A DNA stretch of 12,164 bases from Physocladia obscura (GCA_027596945.1 JADGJH010001069.1:1-12164); one strand, 5' to 3'; positions 1 through 8,732 are shown, counted from the first letter of the stretch. The notes: a model not told the origin generated them from the letters alone. Program-made: numbers and translations.

Positions 1-80
1 TTTGTTCTTTACTTTTTAAGTGAATTGAGTGATTTCTTTCAATAAAGAGTGAATTCATCTTTCAATACAGCTTGAATATT

Positions 81-353
81 TTATACTGTAACACTCACTT
101 TCTTCCATAGTCTACTACCCAAGCCATGTTCTTGTGTAGGATGATCCAAGAGAGTGTGTGTTTCCAGGCATTTGAACATTATAGTAAATGGAGTGGGTCT
201 CTTACTATTAACTAGTAAACATACCAGTTTCTTCTCAATGGTTCTCTGCTGATTCTGTTGGTACCTCTGCAGTAGTTTATCCCAGTAAGAACAACAAATC
301 AGTTGAAACAGCATCAGTTTAATCTTTTCATAAAGATTGTTTGCTTTTATCAA
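81..353 (-). pseudogene. Possible decayed Ty3/gypsy integrase fragment
   Basis: A 90-codon minus-strand open frame ends at a TAA at 81-83. It has no ATG at its upstream end; the first codon is TTG, so it is an internal piece. It contains WDKLL near the middle, then, about 26 residues later, NSKRPTPFTIMF. A W-D-x-L segment followed by an Asn and a (T/S)-P-F-x-x-M-F box is the usual layout of the C-terminal side of Ty3/gypsy integrase cores. The spacing is slightly long and the rest does not align by eye, so this is only a suggestion. The fragment lies in CpG-free DNA like the other transposon remains here. It could equally be a chance open frame. Confidence 0.3.
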
Positions 354-438
354 CAGCCCATAAATAAAGCTATTTTTATATAACTTTATTGAAATAAACT
401 AAGACAAACAGTTTATTTCTTTTATTTGAGAAGAAACA

Positions 439-471
439 AATAAATCTTAAACTAATAAAGAAAGATTTATT
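439..471. repeat. Perfect 10-bp inverted repeat (hairpin)
   Basis: AATAAATCTT at 439-448 is matched by its reverse complement AAGATTTATT at 462-471, with a 13-base loop. It sits in an AT-rich intergenic stretch beyond the 3' end of PMT4. Such arms can arise by chance in AT-rich DNA, and no run of T follows that would suggest a particular function. Confidence 0.4.
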
Positions 472-838
472 CTTGATTTGCAATACAAATCTCTTACCAC
501 AGAGTTGCATATACTTCAACACTGCAACATGGACAATCTAAGAGTATCCAAATGCTGTAGCAAGCTCAAAAGCCCAACCAGCTCAATTCATCTTATGGCT
601 GTAATCTCCTTCTTGAATTGGACATTGTTCCTCAGCATAGCAGTGCACTCCATTGACATAACAGGACGGGATTGTTGGGAAGTTTGCTGTGAATATGTAA
701 CTGCTACAAATCAGAAATTTGCTAGATAAAATTATAACCAAAATATGCCTTACTGTGGAATGAAAATTCAGGAAAAATGCAAAACTTTGCAGCTGAACAA
801 ATATTATTCAAAAAAAAACTAAGTCCAAACAATTCAAT

Positions 839-3624
839 TCAAGCATGCTGGAAGTCCCATGCCTTAAACCATTTCCTTTCGCGAATATCTTCAACAACTG
901 GGAATCCAGACCCGTAACTCAACGGCGCAAAGTATGCAAAACTCCACAAAAACACACTCAAAATTGCCCCGAGAACTCCAACAAACAATACACTCCCAAA
1001 CGGACCGCTTTTATTTGCCCACACAAACACTGGTACACGTAACGCTACCACCTTATCTTCAATTAATGTTTCAGGACCACACTCACTCGAAAGCCGGAAC
1101 ACAAAGTCCATCAATGCCGCAGCAAGCATTGTTGAGAATATAAACGACGGCAAATAATGATGTAAGAAAAGCATACGTCCCATCAAGAAAAACGGAATGT
1201 AATGCAAAAGCCAGGCAAGAAACAGAAACCCAATTGCATTGTCAAACCACCGACGAAGACTCGGACCAAGCAGATCAACTTGACGGCGAAGAACAATCCG
1301 GTCAACAAGCCAGATTCCCGCATAGACTCCAACGCTAGCAATGCAGAACCACCAAATAAAAGGATTTCCAAGTAAGTAGATTTGACGAAGGCCTTCTTTG
1401 GTTTCCCAGAATGATATTCCACGTACAACAAATGGCCATTCGTTTGGTGACGATGAGTATGGGTGCGATGTCGTCAAACCTGCATTTTGAACAAACATTA
1501 CGTTTTGAAGCTCAAGAAATTTCAAAATGAATGGCATGGTTCCAGCTGCTTTACGGCCGCTTTGGATTTTTTGCGGCTCATACTTATCAACACCTTGTGA
1601 AGAATAAAAAAAAAAAAAAAATTGTTCAATAAGAAAAAAAACAAAAAAATAATCTCACCATCCACAATAGTATCATGAATTATTTCATCAAAATACCACA
1701 CGTTTCCTTTCGATTCCAACTTCTTCTCTCCGTTGATTTCAATTTGCGCGAATCCCCATTCTGGTAGAATCACATTTGGATGTAAAGCAACGCCATATGG
1801 GACACTAACGAACGTAAAATGTGACCTCATGCTGTAAACCTTGTCTCCAACATTCCCGTCCGTCGTACTGATTTTCCACAAAGTCTCAGCATATCGCTCA
1901 TCTCCTTCAACGGCAGTTATCTCCATATTTGTGCTAGTAAGCGGACTCGCAACATCATGTGTCAGGAGATACTTTTGGGTTCCAACGTGTCGCAAGCGAA
2001 CAATGTCGCCATTTTTCACGTATCGCAGGCTGCGTTCTTTCTCGGCTGCAGTTGGAATGTATTCTGGTGCCGCAGAGTATAATGATGGGTCGACTGCAAA
2101 GATTTCCCATACGTTGTTTCCATCTGGATGATGGTATCCAGTGACTTGCTGACCTTCGCTTGAGACATGTCCGTTTTCATATGTAAGTGGATATTTTGCG
2201 TCGTGAGAGTGCAAAAAAACGCCTTGGTTCTTATTTTTCAATGTGATTTGTGATGTGTAAGGCACAGAAACACTTTTGGCCATAATTTCATTTCCTGACA
2301 AAGTTGATTGAAAACGCGGTGACATAAAAGCATCACCAGGACCAGTGTATGGAAGGAGCGCGAAGTGTATATAGAAGAAGGACAAGTACAGAGAAATTGG
2401 CAGGACTATGAGACAGATTGCACGGGCAGCGAAATGCTCATAGAATTGGGTCTTTTTTTTTGTTTTTGAAGTTTGAAAACAGATTTTTCAACCTTTTTTA
2501 ACTCCTTACCATTGATAGACCATGTTCGATATCAAGAATCCTCCATAAATCAAACAATACAGCAATTCCAACAACTGCAATCGTGAATAATCCGACCATT
2601 TTAACTCCGAGAGTGAGTGCAAGTGAAACACCAGTAAGAGACAACCATAACCACCAAGAAAACGAGAATGGACTTCAAAAAAAAAAAAAACTTCAAATTT
2701 AAGCATACGAAATTACGAATGGCAATAAAATAACTCACAATTGACGTTCTTTGTAGAAGCGAATCCATGCATAGATAGAGGTAACGCCAAAGAGAAGCAA
2801 CATGCTATCGAGTAGAATAAGACGTGATTGTGTGATCAGGGCATTGTCTGAACGAAAATTTTTGCATGGGAGTAAGTAGAGCAAGGGTGAAAAAAAAAGA
2901 GACCAACCGAAAATCAGAATAAGGGCACCCCAAAAAGCGGCAGAGAAGGAAAGCCCGAGTTCTTTGAGTGATAGAAAGCAAAATGGTGGGATAAGAGCAC
3001 CACAGAGAGCTGGAAATAGCCGCATAGCTACGAACGGAACTCCATGAGCTGCATAGTCATCACCAATCTCATCAAACAAATAATGCCCATCATAGCCAGC
3101 AGCAGCAGCCACGGCGGCTAGAAGAAGTTTGCCCAGAGGTGGATGCACATCAAAATAGTATTCCCCGCGGAGATAATATGAAGCAAACTTGCCGAAATGT
3201 ACCTCGTCGAAGCTGGTTAGTATTTCAGCATATTTGAAAAATGATGTATTATATACAATGGAAGGGAAAACAAAACGCGAACTCACACCACTTTTGCTGG
3301 ATCTTGAATTCTATACATGCGCGTTACTAGCGAGAAAACAACAACAAACGCGAGACCAACAAGCCACAGTCCACTCCATTGAGCTTCGCGCGCATGAGCT
3401 TCTTGCACAAGTGTATCGAGGTAATCTTTGCCGCTGTTTTTGCTGTTACTATTGATGTTTGCATCTTTTTTCATTTCCGAATCGACTGTTACTTTCGGCT
3501 CTTCAATGCCATTAGAAGTCGCGCTTAGAGGGATCTTATCGTGATTTTTATCTTTTTCGTTTCCGTATGCATTATCGTTGTTCTTGTTGCCTTTTCCAGT
3601 CCGTTTTTTCAGCTCAGCAGTCAT
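839..3624 (-). CDS. PMT4: Protein O-mannosyltransferase, PMT4 subfamily, six exons
   Basis: This is an ER multi-pass enzyme that moves mannose from dolichyl-phosphate mannose to Ser/Thr of secretory and membrane proteins (GT39 family). Exons read 3624-3287, 3212-2908, 2847-2739, 2672-2510, 2451-1659 and 1593-839, giving 820 codons plus TGA. All junctions obey GT-AG and keep the frame. Residues 1-84 are hydrophilic and Asn/Lys-rich, followed by a first membrane segment near 85-101. The loop-1 catalytic pair is D115-E116 in VVFDEVHFGKF, with FDVHPP at 133-138. A GPGDAFMS box starts at 342. Three MIR repeats span about 375-560 (HSH at 386-388). LHHYLP is at 713-718. The FDEIG, GPGD and C-terminal boxes match yeast Pmt4 rather than Pmt1 or Pmt2; yeast Pmt4 has 762 residues. 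The start is the first ATG in frame; the open frame extends upstream only with non-ATG codons. Family assignment is near certain; the exact start is less so. Confidence 0.93.
2848..2907 (-). other. PMT4 intron 2: 60 bp, in phase and without a stop
   Basis: The intron begins GTTGGT and ends TTCAG on the minus strand. It is 60 bp long and has no stop in the reading frame, so an ORF caller reads straight through it and adds 20 hydrophobic residues. Removing it restores the block D-N-A-L-I-T-Q-S-R-L-I-L-L-D, which is conserved in Pmt4 proteins; keeping it splits the Asp from the preceding Phe. The other introns are 3213-3286, 2673-2738, 2452-2509 and 1594-1658. The 2452-2509 intron is unusual in having a run of A directly before its AG. 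Confidence 0.85.
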
Positions 3625-4240
3625 TTGCGGAGTTTTCAATTTGCTCGAAAGAGTCAATTGTTTCGTGTCAAATCCAGATAATAATACCAATACCAACAAG
3701 CCAAGATTTTTCTATTAATTTTGCTATTTACACAACTGACTGCAGTTGGCGAGTAAGAAGACCAAGTTTTAAAAAAATAGGAATCAATATCAACAAAAAA
3801 CAAAACAACAACACCAGAAATTCGAATATCTCGAATGGTGCGGGTTGCAACCAGACTGCTACTATTTCTTTTTTATACTAGCATATTGGCGAAATACAGC
3901 ATATACGGATGGTTAAGCTGCTGCTGTTGGCGGCCGAAGTGGTTAAGTCGCAACCAAACACAAAGAAAGCAAATTTTTTTCCCCACTGTTTGCTTATTTT
4001 GGTTTTACGCGCGGCTGCTTAGTACTGCTTTTCAATGACAAGTGTTGTATCGAGCAACAATTTTTTCAAAAAAGCCATTCACAAAATCGCTTCAGAATTT
4101 AATAGGCAGATTGATCGCAAAAAGACAGTTCAATAATCTTTGCTTGCGATTGACAGTTTCGAGGACCCATGTTGAAATATCATCACTTTTGCACAATGTA
4201 TTGGCTTAAGATTCTTGTTCTTCTTTTCAAAGAATTTCGC
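3625..4240 (-). promoter_or_regulatory. 5' flank and probable promoter of PMT4
   Basis: About 600 bp upstream of the PMT4 ATG keep normal CG dinucleotides and then give way abruptly to CpG-free DNA. On the minus strand a TATAAAAA lies at 3877-3870, about 245 nt upstream of the ATG, a possible TATA box implying a long 5' UTR. A 17-bp inverted repeat, ATTCGA/TCGAAT with a 5-base spacer, is at 3820-3836 and could be a factor site. The plus-strand open frame at 3835-4038 (67 codons, Cys/Leu/Trp-rich, almost no acidic residues) does not look like a protein. Assignment as promoter rests on position. Confidence 0.5.
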
Positions 4241-4386
4241 ATTTCCATGATTTTCTGAATTTGAACACTAACAGTATTTGACAATATTTTATATTTGTCA
4301 GAAACTGCTGCCAAATTTAGTATTGACCAGAACTGGAAATCAACTGCAAGCTAAATGCAGTATTGGAAAGCAATACAATAACAAAG

Positions 4387-5589
4387 CTAGAATTCAGCTT
4401 GTTTGTTGCTGTGTTTTGCAACAAATTCAGCATATCTGGAATTAAACTTGCACTGCCAACACCAATAAAATCCAGATTTTTTGAAAATATTGCATATATA
4501 AGTCTTAGGTACTGGCTTTTTGGCTTTTGCAAGTGGATTATAGCAGTCAGTCTTTGATGCTGAATTTCCATGTGTATGTTGGCTGTTGATGCCAGGTGTT
4601 TTTGAATGCTTTTTGACATGGCATGGATGCTGAGATTGATTGGTAGTGGTCACTGTGATTTCATTGGTACTTTGATTGGCTATGGCAGCAATTGGCATGT
4701 AGTTAAGTTCATGAGCAATTCCCTCAATGGGTGTTTGGAGCAAGTCAAGATTTGTCATCAAGTAGTGACAAAATTGTGAGATTTAAGAAATAAAATGTAT
4801 TATACAAGCTAAATAAATGTTAAATAATATTTAATAGAATTGGAAATAGAAATATTTTTATTAGATAACTGTGAAAGAAAATAATGTTTATTTCATATTC
4901 AAGGTGAAATTCAAGAAGAGGGATTAAATGTCCTAACTTTGTCTTGTACATTTGAACAATTTTCTTTTGCTAAGTTAATTGGTTTTTAATCTATATTGAG
5001 GCATTAGAAATGAGGCACAAAAGTTTTGTTTTGAGGGATGGAATTTGGCATTTAAATTGTTGTTCTATTCTTGGAAATAAATAATAAGATTCTAAAAACT
5101 AAATTATACTTTACTGTGCCAATTTCACTAGTTCAAGTTAATCTGCCTTTGCAGGATTCAACAAAAATCACTGACATGAATAGAATAGATGAGACCCATT
5201 TGTATCTGGATCATCAGGATTCTGTGGCATAAAATGGGTGAGTTTGAACATTAATGTGCAAGATCCCAAACCTAGTGGATGCAAGATTTTAGTGCTCAAT
5301 AAAGTATCTGAGAGCACAATAACTTTTTCTTGCATTCCACCAGCCCCTTTTCTATCTTTTTTTTATGCCAAGCAATTAAACTCAACACTTTGTAATTATT
5401 TTCTTCAATCTCCATTGGGTTGCTTATTCTTACACCACTGGGGCACATGAATTCATTCCACACATCTTTATTATTGTGCCAGTGCAACAATCTCAACAAC
5501 ATTTTGTGGTTGATCATTTTTCCTGCAATTGCTTGCTTTTTCAGGAATAGTATTTTTTTTATAGTCATATGAGAATTTGTAACCAGCAC
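4387..5589 (-). pseudogene. Decayed gag-like retroelement reading frame, split by an LTR
   Basis: On the minus strand an open frame runs 5589-5296 and then, after an apparent shift in an A8 run near 5360, in a second frame from 5354 to the solo LTR at 5163. Beyond the LTR (4774 to 4387) the same frame resumes if the LTR and one copy of its target duplication are removed. Only one TGA, just before the junction, breaks this frame. The last part is a Ser/Thr/Asn/His-rich linker followed by ICNIFKKSGFYWCWQC, which resembles a CCHC zinc knuckle with the second Cys and the His replaced by Phe. A linker followed by a knuckle near the C terminus is the layout of retrotransposon Gag proteins. The upstream 250 codons match nothing I recognise. 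The Gag call is an inference from the degraded knuckle. Confidence 0.45.
4775..5163. mobile_element. Solo LTR, copy 1 (389 bp)
   Basis: The segment starts TGT and ends ACA and is flanked by AAAAT on both sides (4770-4774 and 5164-5168), a 5-bp target duplication as made by LTR-retrotransposon integrases. It is homologous along its whole length to 9715-10087, by eye about three quarters or more identical with small indels. Homology stops at the TG and CA ends in both copies. No primer site or polypurine tract adjoins it, so it is a solo LTR left by recombination. A 14-base duplication around GAGGCA (about 5000-5020) is absent from copy 2. Orientation is unproven; the other copy favours minus. 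Confidence 0.75.
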
Positions 5590-5718
5590 AGAAGTGTTGA
5601 TTTGAGGAATTTGGGATTTATATACTATGATTGGTATAATGATAGATTTGGAGGACCATTCTATGTGAATGATAAATATGCTTAGTAGAACAATTTCTTT
5701 TTGGGGGCATATTCAGAG

Positions 5719-6279
5719 TACGTTGAAAAGTATTGGAGCATGATTGCAGCCAATGAATTTGGACTTTTGAATGTACAAAAAACTTTTTTTATTGACCAAA
5801 AATCAAAATTGAAATAAGTAAGTCATATAAAATCAATAAAGAATAAATTCACAATAAAACTTTGGCACGTGATTTCAAATGGCAATTTTATTATCGATCC
5901 CCTTGCCTCTTTTGTGTTAACTTGACCAATGCCGACAGCTCAGTCGAGACGTGGATTTTGCGTTACTCAAATTTCAAAATCAAGTTGTGCTCACCCAAGA
6001 CTGACCTTCTTGCAAGACCGCACGGTACTATTTTTGCACATCGGCATTATCCTTGACGAATACTTCCCACGCTAGAGTTGTGAAATGAAGCCGTTGGAAA
6101 GATCAGATGGCATTGAGCAGCTTCGAAATCTGCAAGCGCAACTCTTTTGCCAGCTGTTATTGTTCAATCCATCTCCTCAAGGATGGAATCAGAATTTCTC
6201 TTTTATCTTTCTCTTTTATTTAGTAACTTTTTCTTCTTCCCTTTCCTTGATTCAAACAAAAAAAACCCCCAATCTTGCG
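5719..6279 (+). promoter_or_regulatory. Leader and probable promoter of OGG1
   Basis: CG dinucleotides return at 5719 and remain frequent up to the OGG1 coding region. A pyrimidine-rich tract ends in TTTATTTAG at 6215-6223, a good-looking 3' splice site, so a 5' UTR intron is possible. An upstream ATG at 6085 is in frame with OGG1 and would add 65 residues, including a TM-like hydrophobic stretch not typical of the family. No clear TATA box is seen. Confidence 0.45.
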
Positions 6280-7533
6280 ATGAAATGGACGTTGTTGTCA
6301 AACAGCTCTTTGGCTCAGCTTCGGTTGGGCACAACACTATTTAACGGTCAATCTTTCACGTGGCGACAAACAGCGCCGTATTGTTATTCAAACACTTTTG
6401 CGATTCCGTCGAAAACAGCGAACACAGAAACAACGACAGCAACAATGGCAAAAGCAGCATGCATCCAAGCAATCGTGACTTTGAAACAGGCGCCCGACGA
6501 TAAACAAGTTTCCTTCCGAATCGAAAACTTGGATTCTTTATTACCGCAAAACAATTCCCAAGAAACATTTATCGCAAACACTCAACAAGTACTCTCCGAT
6601 TATTTTCTGCTCAACGTTGACGCTGACGCGTTGTTTGAAACCTGGAACGCAGCTGACAATAATTTTCTCGCGCGCACCGCCGGACTGAAAGGAATCCGGC
6701 TTTTGCGTCAGGATCCAGTTGAAACACTGTTTGCATTCATATGCAGCGCGAATAATAATATTGCAAGGATCACAGGGATGGTTGAGAATCTCAAAAAACG
6801 GTATGGCAGGAATCTCGGACGGATTGAGTCAGCTAATGACAGCGATGAGTTTTTTGAAGCGAGGATTCAAGATTTTTATAGTTTCCCAAGCGTTGAGGAT
6901 CTTTATTGTGAAAATGACAGTGTTGAAAGGACACTACGGGAGCTGGGCTTTGGATACCGTGCCGGATATATTGCGAAAACTGCGCGCTTGTTGCATGAAA
7001 AAGAGGGTGGCGGTGAGAACTGGCTTCTCGCACTCCGCTTCACACCATACAATTCTGCAAAAGAAAGTTTGTTAGAGTTGATGGGTGTCGGACCAAAAGT
7101 GGCCGACTGCATTTTGCTTATGGCGCTTGATAAATACGATGCGGTTCCTGTTGATACACACGTTTGGCGGATTGCAACACGGGATTACGGCGTGACGAAT
7201 GGTGGCAAAACGCTGTCAGCAAAGACTTATAAAATAGTGGGAGATCGGTTTCGGGAAATTTTTGGGCAGTATGCGGGATGGGCGCAAAGCTGCTTGTTTT
7301 CAGCAGAGATCAGCGTTGGCGGTGGTGGTGAAGTGAGGCCGAAGAAGAGGAAGATGATAAAATTGGATAGTATAGATGTCAAGGAGAAGGAGTTCGGAGA
7401 GGATGAGGAAAATTCTGTCTTAGACGGAATGGAAGAGAAAAGTAAAATTGTGGGAAAAGTTAAACGCGAGGATCTTGTTGTTGAAGGGAAACGAACACGA
7501 AAGACAAGAACAGTTTTTGGGATGGGTGATTGA
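6280..7533 (+). CDS. OGG1: 8-oxoguanine DNA glycosylase/AP lyase (OGG1)
   Basis: The enzyme removes 8-oxoguanine paired with cytosine in base-excision repair and can nick the resulting abasic site. Numbered from the ATG at 6280 (417 residues), the N-terminal domain has the NGQSFTWR block near 22-29. The HhH-GPD core has CSANNNIARITGM around 155-167, the hairpin LMGVGPKVADC with the Schiff-base lysine K273, and VPVDTH with catalytic D292 and H294. YAGWAQ near 331 closes the fold. All key residues are present. An inserted Thr/Ala-rich stretch of about 25 residues lies after the QSFTWR block. A 72-residue charged tail (346-417) carries PKKRK, a likely nuclear signal. Human OGG1 has 345 residues and yeast 376. 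I chose 6280 because the MKWTLL start matches where family members begin; the in-frame ATG at 6085 is the alternative. The gene appears intronless and lies in CpG-retaining DNA. Confidence 0.93.
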   Translation: MKWTLLSNSSLAQLRLGTTLFNGQSFTWRQTAPYCYSNTFAIPSKTANTETTTATMAKAACIQAIVTLKQAPDDKQVSFRIENLDSLLPQNNSQETFIANTQQVLSDYFLLNVDADALFETWNAADNNFLARTAGLKGIRLLRQDPVETLFAFICSANNNIARITGMVENLKKRYGRNLGRIESANDSDEFFEARIQDFYSFPSVEDLYCENDSVERTLRELGFGYRAGYIAKTARLLHEKEGGGENWLLALRFTPYNSAKESLLELMGVGPKVADCILLMALDKYDAVPVDTHVWRIATRDYGVTNGGKTLSAKTYKIVGDRFREIFGQYAGWAQSCLFSAEISVGGGGEVRPKKRKMIKLDSIDVKEKEFGEDEENSVLDGMEEKSKIVGKVKREDLVVEGKRTRKTRTVFGMGD

Positions 7534-7546
7534 ATTTCTGGTCTCG

Positions 7547-8104
7547 AAAGAGAAATAAAATGGCTTTTAAGTTCAATTTTTTCTTTTTGCAACAGCAAAA
7601 CTTACAAAAAAATTGAAGTATGGTGTTGTTTGAAGACAATTTCTCCTTTATTTCAAATTACAAATGGATAGTGTGTGTGTATGTGTTTTATTTCTGTGCT
7701 ATTATTCAACAAGAAATGTATTGTTGATTCAACCTTTACTATCCACATAAATGGGCCCCCATATTCATATGCTTGTAAAGATTATCAATTTGCTGGATTG
7801 TATAACTACTCATGGACTTCCTTGCATTCTGGCAACTTGAACTCTAGCACTTTTGCTATTTTTGCCTTTAATAAACTGTTGGCACAAATGCTGCAAGATG
7901 TAGGCTTATAAATGCATCAGTTGTGTGCAACTACAATTTAATTGTCCCAGCTCAAAGCAAAAATGTCAACTTGTTGCAATCTCTATTTATGATTGTATGT
8001 GGTAAGGATTTTTAGCAAAATTCTTCTTCTTTATTGTGGGTGTAATGTGTTTCCACTTTTTTTCATTTTTACTTTCTCTCACTGCAGCTTCACTTCTCAA
8101 AATA
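7547..8104. other. Intergenic CpG-free stretch with no assignable gene
   Basis: There is no CG dinucleotide. A short GT-rich microsatellite lies at about 7671-7687. An open frame at 7675-7911 on the plus strand starts with ATG but is rich in Ser, Asn, Tyr and Phe, has very few charged residues and resembles no family I know, so I treat it as chance. Confidence 0.6.
7554..7559 (+). terminator. OGG1 polyadenylation signal AATAAA
   Basis: A canonical AATAAA lies about 20 bases after the OGG1 TGA and is followed by T-rich sequence. It marks a short 3' UTR and coincides with the point where CG dinucleotides stop (last at 7545-7546). Confidence 0.6.
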
Positions 8105-8255
8105 TTCCACTGAAGTGAACTTTTTTGTTGAATCTGAAACAGAACAGTGCCTCAACAAAAATTCACCAAAGTGAACTATTTTGCATGAAAGAGGATGAAA
8201 CAAAAATTGCACTGTTCTTTGAAACAAAATAATTCACTGTTGTGAATCTATTTTG
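8105..8255 (+). repeat. Three degenerate palindromic modules, TTCAC-N4-GTGAA then TTTTG
   Basis: Three related units occur at 8105, 8162 and 8233. Unit 2 is TTCAC-CAAA-GTGAAC followed by TATTTTG. Unit 3 is ATTCAC-TGTT-GTGAAT followed by CTATTTTG, with perfect 6-base arms. Unit 1 is TTCCAC-TGAA-GTGAAC followed by TTTTTTG, with one extra C. Centres are about 56 and 71 bp apart. A separate inverted repeat, AGAACAGTGC at 8141-8150 and GCACTGTTCT at 8209-8218, encloses unit 2. The array ends about 50 bp before the ATG of the broken gene at 8307. It could be a set of binding sites for a dimeric factor or transposase, or a decayed tandem repeat. Confidence 0.65.
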
Positions 8256-8306
8256 TTTTCAATTCACATTCACAAAAACTTATTTTATATTCTGTATTAT
8301 AAAAAT

Positions 8307-8732
8307 ATGAAATGTGTTGTTTCAGACTTGAGCTCTATTGAGGATTTCTGAAGCAAAGTTTTCAATATAATTTGGCTACACGTTCCAAGAGAAATCAAGA
8401 TCACCACTGATGAACCTGGAGTTGATTGGGGCAAGAAAGAACATGACCATCTGGCTGTAGACAATCTTGAACTGTTTATCAAAGTTGGGGAAACTAGGAC
8501 TTTGTGAGCATTCAAGCCAGCATCTGATCTTTATCCAAGTGACTTGGTCAAATGGTGCCATTTATTGGGTTCTCAAGGCTGGCTCTACAACTTACAGCTG
8601 GATCATCAACTCAAAGCTGGTAAGCAATGGGGAGCCAATAAACTGGCTTTGCAACATCTGCATCAAATAATTGAAACAAAGCAATGGGAACAGATCTGGA
8701 ATGAACTTGGGAGATGTTTGCGCCCTGGTTAG
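8307..8732 (+). pseudogene. Unrecognised 141-codon gene broken by two TGA codons
   Basis: From ATG at 8307 one frame runs to a TAG at 8730-8732, interrupted only by TGA at 8349-8351 and 8505-8507. Residue content is that of a soluble protein: balanced acidic and basic residues and many Trp, for example ITTDEPGVDWGKKEHDHL (about residues 30-47) and QWEQIWNELGRCLRPG at the C terminus. Two AATAAA signals follow at 8776-8781 and 8790-8795. I do not recognise the family. The region is CpG-depleted, and CGA (Arg) to TGA is the simplest origin for both stops. TGA ends both host genes, so readthrough or reassignment is unlikely. It may be a transposon accessory protein or a decayed member of a host family; the upstream palindrome array may belong to it. 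Confidence 0.55.

Larger units (their letters stand above)
1..838. other. AT-rich, CpG-depleted flank downstream of PMT4
   Basis: No intact gene is visible. There is no CG dinucleotide from 1 to 666 and only one (667-668) before the PMT4 stop codon, in sharp contrast to the CpG-containing gene that follows. The stretch holds a possible retroelement coding fragment (81-353, minus) and a hairpin (439-471). The plus-strand open frame at 478-729 starts at a non-ATG codon and matches nothing I recognise, so I do not call it. The PMT4 3' UTR should lie just left of 839, but I see no clear AATAAA on the minus strand there. Confidence 0.6.
4241..5718. other. CpG-free transposon-fossil island
   Basis: Reading every line I find no CG dinucleotide between about 4240 and 5719, although both C and G are common and TG/CA steps are abundant. 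The flanks on both sides contain ordinary numbers of CG. The block holds the decayed gag-like frame and the solo LTR listed separately. From about 5500 to 5800 further open segments exist on both strands but none can be assigned. The pattern is the usual outcome of long-term 5-methylcytosine deamination; that mechanism is inferred, not seen. Confidence 0.8.

Noticed and set aside
845..1143. Plus-strand open frames inside the last PMT4 exon
   Set aside because: They are antisense shadows of a strongly conserved coding exon and have no family match.
1594..1658. Read-through of the PMT4 frame to a different C-terminal end (frame stop near 1522)
   Set aside because: The read-through translates a T-rich intron; splicing 1658 to 1594 restores the conserved Pmt4 continuation in another frame.
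3625..3699. N-terminal extension of PMT4 up to 3699
   Set aside because: That extension begins with TTG, not ATG; the first ATG in frame is at 3624.
3835..4038. Possible small plus-strand gene (67 codons from ATG)
   Set aside because: Composition is Leu/Cys/Trp/Arg-rich with almost no acidic residues, it lies in the PMT4 5' flank, and nothing supports expression.
6833..7112. Minus-strand open frames across OGG1
   Set aside because: They are antisense shadows of the conserved glycosylase domain.
8105..8255. CRISPR-like array
   Set aside because: Only three diverged units, unequal spacing, and a eukaryotic context with spliced genes.
8349..8507. TGA recoding (selenocysteine or Trp) in the small broken gene
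   Set aside because: Both host genes end in TGA, no recoding structure is visible, and CGA-to-TGA decay in CpG-poor DNA is simpler.
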